A DNA stretch of 64,000 bases from Virgisporangium aurantiacum (GCF_016863635.1 NZ_BOPG01000058.1:62001-126000); one strand, 5' to 3'; shown: positions 34,018 to 43,164, counted from the first letter of the stretch. Notes: generated by a model from the letters alone, not told the origin. Numbers and translations are program-made.

Positions 34018-35235
34018 ATGTCTGGAAACAAGGCCGTCGCCTACATGGGGCCCGGCAAGGTCGAGGTCCGGACTACCGAGTACCCGACGTTCGTATTGAA
34101 GGACGGGCCCGGCGTCAACCCGGCGAACGTCGGCCGTAAGACGCCGCACGGCGTGATCCTGAAGAGCGTCGCCACCAACATCTGCGGAAGCGACCAGCAC
34201 ATGGTGCGTGGCCGTACCACCGCGCCGGAAGGCCTCGTGCTCGGGCACGAGATCACCGGCGAGGTCGTCGAGACCGGGCCGGACGTCGAGTTCATCAAGG
34301 TCGGCGACCTGTGTTCGGTGCCGTTCAACATCTCCTGCGGCCGCTGCCGCAACTGTAAGGAGGGTAAGACCGGTATCTGTCTCAACGTCAACCCCGACCG
34401 GCCCGGTTCGGCGTACGGATACGTCGACATGGGCGGCTGGGTCGGCGGGCAGGCCGAGTATGTCATGGTTCCGTACGCCGACTGGAACCTGTTGCGGTTC
34501 CCCGACAAGGACCGGGCGATGGCGAAGATCCTGGACCTCGCCATGCTGTCCGACATCTTCCCGACCGGGTACCACGGCTGCGTCACCGCGGGCGTCACCA
34601 CCGGATCGACGGTCTACGTGGCCGGCGCCGGACCGGTCGGTCTCGCCGCGGCGACGTCGGCGTTCCTGCTCGGTGCGGCGGTGGTGATCGTCGGCGACCT
34701 GAACGAGCAGCGGCTGGCGCAGGCCCGCAGCTTCGGCTGCGAGACGATCGACGTGTCGAAGGGCGACCCGAAGGACCAGATCGAGCAGCTCCTCGGCGAG
34801 CCCGAGGTCGACTGCGGGGTCGACGCGGTCGGGTTCGAGGCGCGCGGCCACGGCGGCGACTCCGCCCGCGAGGCGCCGGCCACGGTGCTGAACTCGTTGA
34901 TGGACATCGTGCGCGCCGGCGGCGCACTCGGGATCCCCGGACTTTATGTGACCGGTGACCCGGGCGCCGTCGACGACGCCGCCAAGGTGGGATCGCTGTC
35001 GATCCGGCTCGGCCTCGGCTGGGCCAAGTCGCACGCGTTCTACACCGGCCAGTGCCCGGTGATGCGGTACAACCGCGCGCTGATGATGGCGATCCTCAAC
35101 GACCGGGTGTCGATCGCGAAGAACGTCAACGCGACGCCGATCCCGATCGACCAGGCGCCGCAGGGATACCAGGAGTTCGACGAGGGCGCCGCCCGCAAGT
35201 ACGTCCTCGACCCGCACGGCATGATCAGCGGCTGA
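34018..35235 (+). CDS. fdhA: Formaldehyde dehydrogenase, glutathione-independent
   Basis: A 405-residue zinc dehydrogenase that oxidises formaldehyde to formate with a tightly bound NAD, without added thiol. Opening SGNKAVAYMGPGKVEV, the catalytic Cys in NICGSDQHMVRGRT, LGHEITGEV, the structural zinc cysteines in SCGRCRNCKEGKTGIC, and the nucleotide motif VAGAGPVGLAA all match this family closely. The characteristic long insert (GSAYGYVDMGGWVGGQAEYV) is also present. ATG 34018 follows GGAAGGAG. The gene is monocistronic, ending at a strong hairpin shared with the convergent topoisomerase operon. Detoxification of formaldehyde is the expected role. Confidence 0.95.
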   Translation: MSGNKAVAYMGPGKVEVRTTEYPTFVLKDGPGVNPANVGRKTPHGVILKSVATNICGSDQHMVRGRTTAPEGLVLGHEITGEVVETGPDVEFIKVGDLCSVPFNISCGRCRNCKEGKTGICLNVNPDRPGSAYGYVDMGGWVGGQAEYVMVPYADWNLLRFPDKDRAMAKILDLAMLSDIFPTGYHGCVTAGVTTGSTVYVAGAGPVGLAAATSAFLLGAAVVIVGDLNEQRLAQARSFGCETIDVSKGDPKDQIEQLLGEPEVDCGVDAVGFEARGHGGDSAREAPATVLNSLMDIVRAGGALGIPGLYVTGDPGAVDDAAKVGSLSIRLGLGWAKSHAFYTGQCPVMRYNRALMMAILNDRVSIAKNVNATPIPIDQAPQGYQEFDEGAARKYVLDPHGMISG

Positions 35236-35245
35236 CCCCGCGGCG

Positions 35246-35277
35246 GTCCACCCCCGGGGCCACCCCCGGGGGTGGAC
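35246..35277. terminator. Bidirectional terminator between fdhA and parC
   Basis: GTCCACCCCCGG (35246-35257) and CCGGGGGTGGAC (35266-35277) are perfect 12-base arms around an eight-base loop, between convergent stops at 35235 and 35279. It works on paper for both strands. Confidence 0.75.
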
Positions 35278-35278
35278 G

Positions 35279-37756
35279 TCAGCCGTGTTCGATCAGGTGG
35301 CCGACGAGTTCCGGCCGCGGGTTCGGGGTGCCGGAACCGTCGCGGCGTTCGTCGACCTCGGGCAGGTCGACGGCCTCGCCGGTGCGCTTCGACGCGACCG
35401 GACGCGGACCCACCCAGGCCACCTCCAGCCGGGTCTCCCCGCGCAGGAAGCGCTGGGACCGCACCCCGCCGGTCGCGCGTCCCTTCGCGGGGTAGAGCGC
35501 GAACGGCGTCACCTTGACCCCGTTACCGGTGGACGTGACCACCATGGGCTCGCCGTGCTGCGGATCGTCGGTGATCACCGCGCCGAAGAACACCACCTCG
35601 GCCTCGGCCGCCAGGCTGATCCCGGCCATGCCGCCGCCGCGGAGACCCTGCGGCCGCACCAGTTTCGCCGGGAAGCGCAGCAGCGACGCGTCGGACGAGA
35701 CGAACACCAGCGCCTGGTCGGGGTCGGTGAGCCAGGTACCGCCGACCACCTCGTCGCCCTCGCGCAGCCCGATCACCTCGAACTCGTCGGATCGCACCGG
35801 CCAGTCGGGCGCGCAGACCTTCACCACGCCCTGCCGCGTACCCAGCGCCAGCCCGGGGGAGTCGGCCTCGCCGAGCGGCGCCAACGCCACCACCGTCTCG
35901 CCCGGGTGCAGCGGGACCAGTTCGGCCGCCGACATGCCGCCGCGCAGCGACACCGTGCCGACCCGTTGCGGCAGCACCGGCAGCGACAGCACGTCGGTCT
36001 TGAACGCCCGCCCCGCGCTGGTGACGAGCAGCACCTGCGCCCGCGCCGTGGTGTGCACCATCGACCGCACCGCGTCGTGCCGGTCGCGGCCGCTGCGGCG
36101 CCGTCCCTCGACCGCCTCCTCCGACTCGGCCGCCGTCCGCGCGACCAGCCCGGACGCCGACAGGATCACCTGGCACGGATCGTCGGCGACCTCCAGCGGA
36201 CCGGCCGGCGCCGACGCCGCCAGCACCTCCTTGAGGTCACCGTCGATCAGCGCGGTGCGCCGCTCCGTGGTGAACTGCTTCGCCACCGCGGCCAACTCGT
36301 CGGAGACGACCTTCTTCAGCACCTTGTCGTCGTCGAGGATCCGGCTGAGCTCCGCGATCTCGTTCTCCAGCTTCGACTTCTCCGCCTCGAGCTCCAGCCG
36401 GTCGAACTTCGTCAACCGGCGCAGCGGCGTGTCGAGGATGTACGTCGCCTGGATCTCCGACAGCTTGAACGTACGCATCAGCCCGTCCTTGGCCGCCTGC
36501 GCGTTGTCGCTGTTGCGGATCAGCCGCACCACCTTGTCGATGTCGAGCAGCGCGATCAACAGCCCCTCGACCAGGTGCAGCCGGTCGAGACGCTTCTGCC
36601 GGCGGAACCGGCTGCGCCTGGTGACCACCTCGTACCGGTGGGCCAGGAACACCTCCAGCAACGCCTTGAGCCCCAACGTCTGCGGCTGCCCGTCGACGAG
36701 CACCAGGTTGTTGATGCCGAACGACTGCTCCAGCGGCGTCAACCGGTACAGGTCGGCGAGGAGCGCCTGCGGGTTGACGCCCACCTTGCACTCGATGACC
36801 AGCCGGATCCCGTTCTCCCGGTCGGTGAGGTCCTTCACGTCGGCGATGCCGGTGAGCCGCTTCGTGCGGTTGACCTCGTCGGTGATCTTCTCGATCACCT
36901 TCTCCGCGCCGATGCCGTACGGCAGTTCGGTGACCGTGATCGCCTGCCGGCCGCGGCTACCCTCCAGCGGACCCGTCTCGGCGCGCGCCCGCATCCGGAC
37001 CACGCCCCGGCCCGTCTCGTATGCCTTTCGCACTTCGTCGAGCCCGAGGAGCGAACCGCCGGTGGGCAGGTCGGGCCCCGGCACGAACTCCATCAGCTTG
37101 TCGAGCGTCGCGTCGGGATACCGGATGAGCCACCGCGCGGCCGTGACGATCTCGCCGAGGTTGTGCGGGATCATGTTCGTCGCCATGCCGACCGCGATGC
37201 CGGACGTGCCGTTGACCAGCAGGTTCGGGAACGCCGCCGGCAGCACCGTCGGCTCGCGGAGCGACCCGTCGTAGTTCGGCTTGAAGTCGACCGCGTCTTC
37301 GTCGAGCTCGCCGACCAGGCGCATCGCCGCCGTCGACAACCGGGATTCCGTATAACGCTCGGCGGCCGGTCCGTCGTCTGGCGAACCGAAGTTTCCGTGA
37401 CCGTCGATCAGCGGCACGTTCAGCGAGAAGTCCTGCGCCAGCCGCACCATCGCGTCGTAGATCGCGTCGTTGCCGTGCGGGTGGTACTTACCCATCACGT
37501 CACCGACGACGCGGGCCGACTTCACGTACGCGCGGTCGGGCCGGTAGCCCTGCTCGTACATCGACCAGAGGATCCGGCGGTGCACCGGCTTCAGGCCGTC
37601 GCGCGCGTCGGGCAGGGCCCGGGCGTAGATGACGGAGAACGCGTACTCCAGGTACGACGTCTCGATCTCCGTGGTGAGCGGATTGTCGATGACCGTCGCG
37701 CCCGCCCGGTCGAACGACGAGAGGTCGACCTTCGGGCCGGTGTTCTTACGTGCCAT
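35279..37756 (-). CDS. parC: DNA topoisomerase IV-type subunit A (GyrA/ParC family)
   Basis: An 825-residue type IIA topoisomerase subunit that cuts and rejoins DNA. Tyr135 in AERYTESRLS is the DNA-linking residue, with Arg134 beside it. The N-terminal DARDGLKPVHRRILWSMYEQ and KYHPHGNDAIYDAMVRLAQ are the winged-helix blocks, and the C-terminal half forms the beta-pinwheel. No clear GyrA box (QRRGGKG-like) is present, favouring a ParC-type decatenase over gyrase. At the quinolone-resistance position the usual HPHGD(S/A) reads HPHGND. ATG 37756 has GGAGGCGAACC. It lies 13 bases after parE. Confidence 0.88.
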   Translation of the reverse strand: MARKNTGPKVDLSSFDRAGATVIDNPLTTEIETSYLEYAFSVIYARALPDARDGLKPVHRRILWSMYEQGYRPDRAYVKSARVVGDVMGKYHPHGNDAIYDAMVRLAQDFSLNVPLIDGHGNFGSPDDGPAAERYTESRLSTAAMRLVGELDEDAVDFKPNYDGSLREPTVLPAAFPNLLVNGTSGIAVGMATNMIPHNLGEIVTAARWLIRYPDATLDKLMEFVPGPDLPTGGSLLGLDEVRKAYETGRGVVRMRARAETGPLEGSRGRQAITVTELPYGIGAEKVIEKITDEVNRTKRLTGIADVKDLTDRENGIRLVIECKVGVNPQALLADLYRLTPLEQSFGINNLVLVDGQPQTLGLKALLEVFLAHRYEVVTRRSRFRRQKRLDRLHLVEGLLIALLDIDKVVRLIRNSDNAQAAKDGLMRTFKLSEIQATYILDTPLRRLTKFDRLELEAEKSKLENEIAELSRILDDDKVLKKVVSDELAAVAKQFTTERRTALIDGDLKEVLAASAPAGPLEVADDPCQVILSASGLVARTAAESEEAVEGRRRSGRDRHDAVRSMVHTTARAQVLLVTSAGRAFKTDVLSLPVLPQRVGTVSLRGGMSAAELVPLHPGETVVALAPLGEADSPGLALGTRQGVVKVCAPDWPVRSDEFEVIGLREGDEVVGGTWLTDPDQALVFVSSDASLLRFPAKLVRPQGLRGGGMAGISLAAEAEVVFFGAVITDDPQHGEPMVVTSTGNGVKVTPFALYPAKGRATGGVRSQRFLRGETRLEVAWVGPRPVASKRTGEAVDLPEVDERRDGSGTPNPRPELVGHLIEHG

Positions 37757-37769
37757 GTGGTTCGCCTCC

Positions 37770-40700
37770 CTATGCGTCGATCGCGTCGCGGTCGACCCGC
37801 TTGGCCGACTCGACCAGCCAGTTCCGCCGCGGCTCGACCTTCTCGCCCATGAGCAGGTCGAGCGTGCGCTCCGCGGCGTCGATGTCCTCCAGCGTGATCC
37901 GGCGCACCGACCGCGTGGCGGGGTTCATCGTGGTGTTCCACAGCTCGTCGGCGTCCATCTCACCGAGTCCCTTGAAACGCGGAACCGGCGTGATCACCTG
38001 GCGCCCGGCCTTGTTCAGCCGGGCGACCGTCTGCTCCATCTCGGCCTGCGTGAACGTGAAGATGGTCTCGGCGTTGCGCCCCTTGGTCTGCACCTTGTGC
38101 AGCGGCGGCATCGCCGCGTACAACCGCCCGAGCTCGATGACCGGCCGCATGTACTTGGCGAACAACGTGATCAGCAACGTACGGATGTGCGCCCCGTCGA
38201 CATCGGCGTCGGCCATGAGGATGATCCGCCCGTACCGCAGCTGCGCCGGCTCGAACGTGCGCCCCGTGCCGGCCCCGAGCACCTGCACGATCGACGCGAC
38301 CTCGATGTTCTTGAGGGTGTCGGCGAGACTCGCCTTCTGCACGTTGAGGATCTTGCCCCGGATCGGCAGCAACGCCTGGTATTCGGCGGCCCGCGCCATG
38401 CGCGCGCTGTTGTGGACGAACACTCCGGCTTCCAACGCGAAATTGTGGTAGCCGTCGACGGTCAGGTCGTACACGTCTTCGGTCTCGCTCACCGGCGTGA
38501 CCGCGACCACCCGGTGGTTGACAAGCGACGCGGCCTCCCGCAGCCGACCCAGTTCACCGTCGTAGTGCTGCAGGAGACGGTCGAACCGCAGGCCGGTCTT
38601 CGGTCGCTCGATGTCGTACGCCGTGGCGAGGGCGTCATCGGACAGGTGGATCAGGCCGGAGATGCGCCTGAGCGCGGCAATGCGGCGCCCCTCGTTCTGC
38701 CGGGCGACCCGCTCCTCCCGCGACACGGTCGCCACGTACCGTGCGCGTCCGGCCTGGACTTTGGCGAGGTGACCGGTCTCGGGATCGGTCATCCGCCGGG
38801 TCATCCGCGCCGAGTGCTCCGCGCCGAATTCGGGGTGTTCCCGGTGCCATTCCGTGACCGCGAGCCGCTGCCGTTCCCGCTCGGCCGGGTCGGCGAACTG
38901 CGCCCTGCTCGTCTCCGAACGCCACTGGCGGAGTTTCTGGTCTTGCCACTGCGCAATCGACCGTTCACTCCACTCGGCGCGTCGGGCCGGATCACCGAAG
39001 AACCTGCGGACCCGTTCGGCGGCAGCGGCCCGGTGCCCGGGTTGTGACCAGTACGCCGCCTGCCGTTCCCGCATCCGTTCCGCGTACGCGGCCCGATCCT
39101 CATCGCTGAGCGACGCGTACCACTCCTGGAATTCGCGCTCGATCTTCGCGCGGAAGGCGGGTGACGCGTTCAACCGGGCCAGGCGGGCCAGGCACGCCTC
39201 CCGGAAATCGGGTTCCTGCCACTGCTTCGTGAGCATGGCCGACTTGAACGCCAGCCCGCCGGCTGCCATCCACTGCCGGTAGCCCTCGTGGACGTGCTCG
39301 CCCATCATCGAAGCGTGCAGGGCGGCGTGGTCCTCCCACGTCATACGCCGCAGATTGCGCGGGTCGTTGTTGCGCTTGTCGACGTCGACGTGGTGGCGGA
39401 CGTTGCCGTTGGCGGCGCTGTCGAGCCCGTGGCGGAGGTTGTAGGCGTCGGCGAGGTAGTGGGTGTTGACCCACTCGTCGCGGTCGTTCATCCAGACGCG
39501 CTCGTAGCCGTCGAGGTTGTGGCCGGCCGCCTTCGAGGACAGCGACCGGTACAGGGGCATCAACGAGTCGCCCGGGGTGAGGGCGTCGGCGCGCCGGTAG
39601 GAGCCGTCGCGGAGCCGGAACAGGTGGTCGGGTGTGCAGCGCACGGACTCACCGTTGTCGAGCGTCACCCGGACCAGGCCGGCACCGCGTCTGGTGAGCC
39701 GCGGCTCGACGAGCGGGACGACCACGACGCGTCCGGCCTTGTTGGTGGCGTATCCGAAATGGGTGACGCCGTTCGCCCAGTCGGCCGTCAGCTCGGCGAA
39801 CGAACGGGCCTTCCCCGAGGCCAGCGCCACCATCGTGTCCCCCGTGAAGCAGCCGAGGGCGGAGTCGCCTTCGACGATGAACAGCTCGCTGCGATCGACG
39901 CCCGTCGACCGGCAGTCGACCAGTTTCGGGGGCATCGAGGCGCCCTCGAGCGCGGTTTTGCGGCGTGCCGCGTCCTTCTGCTGTTTCTGGGTGAGGCGGA
40001 CGCGTGCGGCCTCGACGATCTTGGTGAGGACGACGCGGGCCTCGGTGCGGGTCTTGCGGTCGTCGACCCACTTGCGCAGCGACTGCTCGACCACGGCCTG
40101 GGTGACCTTGGTGATGGCGGCGGTGCTCAGCTCGTCTTTGGTCTGCGACGTGAACTGCGGTTCGGGGAGACGCACGTGGAGGACCGCGGTGAGGCCTTCG
40201 AGCACGTCGTCGATCGTGGGCGGGTCCTCCTTGGGGCGGAGCAGGCCGCGCGTGTTGCGGATGGCGTCGGTGAGGGCGCGGACCGCGGCCCGCTCGAAAC
40301 CGCGGCGGTGGGTGCCGCCGTGGAGGTTGCGGATCGTGTTGGTGAAGCACTCGACGGTGCGCTCGTAGCCGGTGTCCCAGCGCAGCGCGATCTCGATCTC
40401 GGCGAGCCGCTCGACGTTGGCGCGCATGACGCCGTGGTCGTCGGCGGCGTTCTCCTTGTACCGACCCTCGCCGGTGATCATCACCGTGCCGCAGACGGGC
40501 TTCGCGCCGGACGGCGTGAGGTAGTCGACCATGTCGAGCAGGCCGTGCGGATAGGTGAAGGTCTCCTCGCCTTCCGGCGTGCGCAGGGTGTAGGTGACGC
40601 CTGGCACGAGGAACGCCGTGTTGCGCAGCTTGTCGCGGACCGCTTCCACGTCGAGCGCGGCGCCCGGCTCGAAGTACCGCCGGTCGTACCAGTACCGGAT

Positions 40701-41273
40701 CGACGTGCCGGTGGACGCGTTGCGCTTCATCCGCCCGGCGAGGCGCAGGCCGGGTTCAGGGGTGAAGGGCGCGTCGGGCCCGTCGCCGTCGAAGATTCCG
40801 GGGACGCCGTTGCGGAACGACATGTAGTGGACCTTGCCGGCCTGGCTCACCCGGACGTCGAACCGCAGCGACAGCGCGTTGACCGCCGACGCGCCGACGC
40901 CGTGCAGGCCGCCCGAGGTCTTGTAGCCCGACCCGCCGAACTTGCCGCCGGCGTGCAGCCGGGTGAGCACCAGTTCCACACCCGAGAGGCCGGACTTGGC
41001 GTTGATGTCGGTCGGGATGCCCCGCCCGTCGTCGTCGACCTGCACCGATCCGTCGGGATGCAGGGTGACCATGACGCGCGCGGCGAAGCCGCCGGCCCCC
41101 TCGTCGGTGGAGTTGTCGATGATCTCGTTCGCGAGGTGGTTAATGCCACGACTGTCGGTGGACCCGATGTACATTCCGGGACGTTTCCGGACGGCATCGA
41201 GCCCCTCGAGATGCGTGAGGTCATCTGCCCCGTACAGGGCCTCGGACTGTGCGGTCAAGACGGAGTACTCCAC
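37770..41273 (-). CDS. parE: DNA topoisomerase IV-type subunit B with in-frame intein (GyrB/ParE family)
   Basis: A 1167-residue precursor: 686 residues of ATPase subunit plus a 481-residue intein. The GHKL ATPase part has NEIIDNSTDEG (Asn/Glu for Mg-ATP), DDGRGIP and GGLHGVGASAVNAL. The TOPRIM part has FIVEGDSALG, broken by the intein, and later ILMADADVDGAHIRTLL. It ends VPRFKGLGEMDADELWNTTM...RRITLEDIDAAE, as ParE/GyrB do. Start GTG 41273 has a poor ribosome site; TTG 41258 (product MTAQSEALYG), with GGAG nine bases upstream, is a real alternative. It supplies ATP-driven strand passage with ParC. Self-splicing is needed for function. Confidence 0.92.
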   Translation of the reverse strand: MEYSVLTAQSEALYGADDLTHLEGLDAVRKRPGMYIGSTDSRGINHLANEIIDNSTDEGAGGFAARVMVTLHPDGSVQVDDDGRGIPTDINAKSGLSGVELVLTRLHAGGKFGGSGYKTSGGLHGVGASAVNALSLRFDVRVSQAGKVHYMSFRNGVPGIFDGDGPDAPFTPEPGLRLAGRMKRNASTGTSIRYWYDRRYFEPGAALDVEAVRDKLRNTAFLVPGVTYTLRTPEGEETFTYPHGLLDMVDYLTPSGAKPVCGTVMITGEGRYKENAADDHGVMRANVERLAEIEIALRWDTGYERTVECFTNTIRNLHGGTHRRGFERAAVRALTDAIRNTRGLLRPKEDPPTIDDVLEGLTAVLHVRLPEPQFTSQTKDELSTAAITKVTQAVVEQSLRKWVDDRKTRTEARVVLTKIVEAARVRLTQKQQKDAARRKTALEGASMPPKLVDCRSTGVDRSELFIVEGDSALGCFTGDTMVALASGKARSFAELTADWANGVTHFGYATNKAGRVVVVPLVEPRLTRRGAGLVRVTLDNGESVRCTPDHLFRLRDGSYRRADALTPGDSLMPLYRSLSSKAAGHNLDGYERVWMNDRDEWVNTHYLADAYNLRHGLDSAANGNVRHHVDVDKRNNDPRNLRRMTWEDHAALHASMMGEHVHEGYRQWMAAGGLAFKSAMLTKQWQEPDFREACLARLARLNASPAFRAKIEREFQEWYASLSDEDRAAYAERMRERQAAYWSQPGHRAAAAERVRRFFGDPARRAEWSERSIAQWQDQKLRQWRSETSRAQFADPAERERQRLAVTEWHREHPEFGAEHSARMTRRMTDPETGHLAKVQAGRARYVATVSREERVARQNEGRRIAALRRISGLIHLSDDALATAYDIERPKTGLRFDRLLQHYDGELGRLREAASLVNHRVVAVTPVSETEDVYDLTVDGYHNFALEAGVFVHNSARMARAAEYQALLPIRGKILNVQKASLADTLKNIEVASIVQVLGAGTGRTFEPAQLRYGRIILMADADVDGAHIRTLLITLFAKYMRPVIELGRLYAAMPPLHKVQTKGRNAETIFTFTQAEMEQTVARLNKAGRQVITPVPRFKGLGEMDADELWNTTMNPATRSVRRITLEDIDAAERTLDLLMGEKVEPRRNWLVESAKRVDRDAIDA
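38409..39851 (-). mobile_element. Intein with HNH-type homing endonuclease in parE
   Basis: Residues 475-955 of the ParE precursor. Block A begins CFTGDTMVALASGKARSF (Cys1), block B is GESVRCTPDHLFRLRDGSY with the TxxH-like His, block F is VTPVSETEDVYDLTVDGYHNF and the end is GVFVHN (His-Asn), followed by Ser as the +1 residue. Insertion after EGDSALG is the same site as the well-known cyanobacterial GyrB intein, whose splice blocks read very similarly. Between the splicing halves, RHHVDVDKRNNDPRNLRRMTW is an HNH-like motif, followed by ~230 residues of Arg/Trp-rich helical, NUMOD-like repeats. All splice residues are intact, so splicing should work. Confidence 0.93.
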
Positions 41274-41296
41274 TTCCGGGCGGATAGTGCCCGGCG

Positions 41297-41302
41297 AGCC
41301 TA
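41297..41302 (-). promoter_or_regulatory. -10 box upstream of parE
   Basis: On the minus strand TAGGCT, a common actinobacterial -10 form, lies 24 bases before GTG 41273. A convincing -35 was not found. Confidence 0.3.
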
Positions 41303-41421
41303 ACCAGGAGGTACGACAACTTCACCCACGGGAGGCCGGGCGTGTCGAGTTTCACCGGAATTGGCAGTGCTCCGGTTACGGTGCGTCAGCGTGTCCGGAA
41401 CGCGTGGTGGGCTCACGCGAC

Positions 41422-41451
41422 CCGTGGAGGCCCCGGGCGGGACCTCCACGG
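41422..41451 (-). terminator. Hairpin after the LARTG-protein gene
   Basis: CCGTGGAGG (41422-41430) and CCTCCACGG (41443-41451) pair perfectly around 12 bases. It starts 13 bases beyond the stop of the minus-strand gene ending at 41464. Confidence 0.6.
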
Positions 41452-41463
41452 TCGTCGATATTT

Positions 41464-42198
41464 TCAGTGACGGGCACCAGCGCGGTAGGACGCCGCGCCG
41501 GCCAGCATCAGCAGCAGTGCCAGCAGGACCAGGCCGACTGCGGGTGCTCCGGTGCGTGCCAGCGCGCCACCGCCGATCGCCGCCCTCCCGTCAGCGGTCG
41601 TCGCGCCGATGACGCCCAGCGGATCTGTGTCCGGGACGGCGTCCAGGCCCGATCCTGTTGCGCCGACGTCGCCCGTCTCCGTCTCCGGATCCGTGCCGGT
41701 GTCTCCGGAGCCCGCGCCGGAGCCGGAATCGTCACCGGTTCCGGTCGGCCCAAGCACCACCGCTGCCCGCACCGCCGCGGCTGCCGGCTCGGCGAGGACA
41801 ACCGCCTCGACCTCGGCCGCCGCGCCTCCGTCCACTGTGGACCGACTGACGGTTGCCGTCGCGTCCACTGTGGACCGGCTGACGGTCACGGTCGCGTCCA
41901 CTGTGGTCGGTGCGGGACCGTCCGATGTGGACACCGGTGCGACCACGGCGGTCACCGCGATCGCCGCGACCGGTGGCCGGGCTTGTCGCTCGGCCGGGCG
42001 GCCGAGCGTGACGTCGACGCCGAGATCCGCCGTGATACCACGGGATTCGCCTCCGTTCGAGGTGACCGGGAAGTCGATGCCGACATGAGCGTCGACGGTG
42101 GTGTTCGTGTCGGCGGACGCCGCCGTCGAGCTGATGGCCCACGCCGCACCGGCGATGCCGGCGGTCACGAGGCCACGGAGTATCCAACGATTCATCAT
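41464..42198 (-). CDS. Secreted protein with LARTG cell-wall sorting signal
   Basis: A 244-residue protein. Signal peptide at 1-29 (ILRGLVTAGIAGAAWAISSTAASA), then a Val/Thr/Ala-rich repetitive body with VDATVTVSRST-VDATATVSRST duplicated. The C terminus reads LARTG (213-217), a hydrophobic helix (VGLVLLALLLMLAGAA) and a basic tail (YRAGARH). LAxTG is the form recognised by class E sortases of high-GC actinobacteria, so the protein is probably linked to peptidoglycan. No sortase gene is in the window. DNA-level repeats include two exact copies of GTCCACTGTGGAC. It is followed by a terminator hairpin. Function unknown. Confidence 0.75.
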   Translation of the reverse strand: MMNRWILRGLVTAGIAGAAWAISSTAASADTNTTVDAHVGIDFPVTSNGGESRGITADLGVDVTLGRPAERQARPPVAAIAVTAVVAPVSTSDGPAPTTVDATVTVSRSTVDATATVSRSTVDGGAAAEVEAVVLAEPAAAAVRAAVVLGPTGTGDDSGSGAGSGDTGTDPETETGDVGATGSGLDAVPDTDPLGVIGATTADGRAAIGGGALARTGAPAVGLVLLALLLMLAGAASYRAGARH

Positions 42199-42249
42199 GC
42201 ACCTACCAGGATTGTGGAACGGACAGGACTCGTCTCGGACCCTGGTGGC

Positions 42250-43164
42250 TCAGCCCGGCCGGTCCGGTGGGCCGCGCGCCGGCTGCCCCGCGGGCCTCGC
42301 GGACCGCGCGACGGCTGTCGTGCTGTCGGAAACCGGCCACGCGGGTGCCCGCCCGAGCACGGCGGCACCACCCGGCGCGGCCCGGTCGTCACCGCCGGCG
42401 AGCCCGGCCGCTTGTCCGGTCGCCGGCGCGGTGGTGGCGGGCACCGCGGGCTGCGGCGCAAACGGCTCCAAAGGCAAGGGGACGCGGGTGCTGCCGGCCC
42501 CCGGTGCGGACGCGCCATTCCGCCCCGTGGTGAGTGGGCCGGGGCGGCTCACCGGTGAGGCCCCGGTCCCGGCGGCTGATCCGCCGAACCGGGGAGGAGG
42601 GAGCGGTCCGGGGAGTCCCGGCGTTCCCGCGGTCGACTCGATGGTCACACCCGGTCCGGGAATCGACATGCCCGGGACCGGGACCCCGGGAACCTGGACG
42701 GGTGGCACCGAGACGGCCGGAGAAGCAAGGCCGGGCACGGCGAGCGGCGGCACGGAGACCGATGGGACCGAGATCGGCGGCACGGTGAGCGGCGGCACGG
42801 TGAGCGGCGGCACGGTGAGCGGCGGCAAAGCGAGACCGGGCACGGTGAGTGGCGGCACGGCGAGTGGCGGGGCCGAGATCGGCGGCACGATGAGCGGCGG
42901 CACGGGACCCGGCGGCACCGGAACCGGCAGCGGCGGCGCCGGCACGGATGGCACCTTCATCGGCGGCACGGACACCGGCCGCACGGACACCGGGGGCGCC
43001 GCGATCGTCGGTGGTGGAAGGCTCGGAAGCGCGTCTGCTCGGGTGGGAGTGCCCCACGACCCGAGTACCTCGAGCGCCAGCGCGACCAGGGCGCCGCCTC
43101 CGCCCGCGACCAGCAGTCGGACCAGCTGGCCCGATCTGCCTCGCGGGGGGATGCGACGCTTCAT
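42250..43164 (-). CDS. Proline/valine-repeat exported protein
   Basis: A 304-residue protein. A basic start (MKRRIPPRGR) and a hydrophobic helix (LVRLLVAGGGGALVALALEVL) suggest export or N-terminal anchoring. Residues ~45-170 are short Pro-rich units such as PPLTVP and PPISVP, partly as exact 15-base DNA repeats near 42780-42830. The remainder is Ala/Gly/Pro-rich with no domain I know. It lies 51 bases upstream of the LARTG-protein gene on the same strand, so the pair may be surface proteins made together. Start ATG 43164 lacks a strong ribosome site. Low complexity makes the reading frame less certain, but the frame shows strong bias. Confidence 0.6.
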   Translation of the reverse strand: MKRRIPPRGRSGQLVRLLVAGGGGALVALALEVLGSWGTPTRADALPSLPPPTIAAPPVSVRPVSVPPMKVPSVPAPPLPVPVPPGPVPPLIVPPISAPPLAVPPLTVPGLALPPLTVPPLTVPPLTVPPISVPSVSVPPLAVPGLASPAVSVPPVQVPGVPVPGMSIPGPGVTIESTAGTPGLPGPLPPPRFGGSAAGTGASPVSRPGPLTTGRNGASAPGAGSTRVPLPLEPFAPQPAVPATTAPATGQAAGLAGGDDRAAPGGAAVLGRAPAWPVSDSTTAVARSARPAGQPARGPPDRPG

